Part shown: one piece after another, positions 63,038 to 64,000 of the stretch
Layout: every line of letters begins with the position of its first letter
Position numbering within the stretch: the first letter of the stretch is position 1
NCBI GenBank assembly: GCA_002633005.1
Contig: NMRA01000174.1
Span: forward strand, 434,859-498,858
Direction of reading: 5' to 3'
DNA length: 64,000 nucleotides
Source: Phoronis australis
Taxonomy: Eukaryota > Phoronida > Phoronidae
Position numbers and translations under genes: made by a program
The notes under the pieces: model-generated
Told to the model about the DNA's origin: nothing
Databases searched by the model: none
Seen by the model: the letters and a program-made list of their open reading frames with translations, nothing else

Positions 63038-64000
63038 CTGAAGAGGGAGTGCAAGACGTTAAATTTATAAAATGTGAAAAAAATCATGACTGCTTACAGT
63101 CATCCCTAAGTGGCACTTTCAGATTCACATCAGGGCTCGACATAACGAGCTGCAGGTCGCATTTGCGACCTGAAATTTGGAAATGCGAGCTGAGATTTTT
63201 GTCAGCTCGTATAAAGTCACAAAATGCGACCTGGAATTTCCAACGAATGCGAGCTAAGTTTTTACACTTCTCAACAGATACCTGGCAAATACAAAACAGC
63301 TCTTGTTAATCCGACCGTTATTTGGTTGTTGCCAAATACAAGTTCAAAAGAACACTAACAGGCCTCCCGATGACTTGTAAGCAAGTCGCGTGATCATGGG
63401 ATATGCAGAATCAATCTTTGACGCGTTTCATTGGCTAACACTTTCGGCCACTTTTGTAAATTCCCGGATTCGTCGAGGAAAGTTTCGGGCCACTGCTTAC
63501 ACGTGATAAAACTTCACATAACAACGGTGTTTCTATTAATTCTTAAGTGATCAACTTACCAAACTTTGTGGTGGACAAAAATGCTTATTTTTCGCATAAG
63601 ATGTCCTTATTACATGTACCAAATATCCACGACAATATCCCTGATATCGCACTGCGGCACCGTTAGCGCGCAAGCGGTCCTGGCAGACAATCATGACTTA
63701 GACTGAGATGTGCTTCTCCTTTTATCGTATTAAGACAGCCAAAGTGAAAATGACAACCTTATTAATCGCCAAACGACCGTCACGTCTTTACTTTCAGTTG
63801 CCAAGAAATTCTCAAACCCTTTACTTGTCTCTGGGGCTACTTGCGCGAAATATGATTTGTCTTTCACACGTTGTTGCCAACGTAAAGTGTAGGCCTACTC
63901 CAGCGATTCAAGTGCGTGAACTCACGTCTGCGCACCACTTCAAAGAACAGCGACAGTCCTAAATGAAAGAGTATACCGGCTTGGCTCTGTTTTTTTTTTT
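63038..64000. other. Intron or upstream region of the SMP-C2 gene
   Basis: No further SMP exon was recognised. A repeat cluster lies at 63147-63257 and a poly-T run closes the window. Confidence 0.45.
63147..63257. repeat. Alternating GCGACCTG / GCGAGCTG repeat with hairpin
   Basis: CAGGTCGCATTTGCGACCTG (63153-63172) is a perfect hairpin. GCGAGCTGAG, GTCAGCTCGT, GCGACCTGGAATTT and GCGAGCTAAG follow at roughly 25-40 bp spacing. Likely part of a dispersed element. Confidence 0.6.

Overview
The window is intron-rich, AT-leaning animal DNA with short exons, GT-AG introns, many small inverted-repeat transposons, microsatellites and one assembly gap (51366-52083). TAGGCCTA-type words and a multi-domain C-type lectin/CCP receptor pair suggest a marine invertebrate, perhaps a deuterostome, but the sequence alone does not fix the species. 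I identified genes by joining exons across splice sites with matching phase. No bacterial or viral gene, tRNA, rRNA or CRISPR array was seen.

Region 1 (about 1-32.3 kb) holds two divergently transcribed, paralogous genes. The left one (minus strand, start near 9801, running off the left edge) encodes a signal peptide, a C-type lectin-like domain (CTLD) and at least eight complement control protein (CCP/sushi) domains. The right one (plus strand, 12687-32255) appears complete. Its 23 coding exons sum to 4317 nt, an open frame of 1438 codons plus stop: signal peptide, CTLD1, CCP1-11, CTLD2, CCP12-16, a transmembrane helix and a basic-then-acidic cytoplasmic tail. Both genes use the same split of the signal peptide and CTLD (a tiny ATG exon, a 46-bp signal-core exon and a 163-bp first CTLD exon). 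They therefore look like an inverted duplication of one selectin-like cell-surface recognition gene. Most CCPs are single phase 1-1 exons, which permits domain shuffling.

Region 2 (about 33-37 kb) is mostly non-coding but contains a two-exon plus-strand gene for a 95-residue secreted peptide or small protein ending in a C-x5-C motif.

Region 3 (38.3-63.0 kb) is one large minus-strand gene whose 5' end lies beyond the right edge. I traced 22 exons; a further one is probably hidden in the assembly gap. It encodes an SMP-like lipid-transfer domain followed by four C2 domains, with a long Ser/Arg-rich disordered segment before the fourth and a C-terminal Thr-Glu-Leu that fits a PDZ ligand. This suggests a membrane-contact-site lipid-transfer or tethering protein; orthology to E-Syt, C2CD2/TMEM24 or another family is unsettled.

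The introns carry several recognisable mobile elements, including two large foldback elements, a palindrome-rich element with 6-bp target duplications, and a short hAT-like MITE. One intron also holds a possible TATA promoter.
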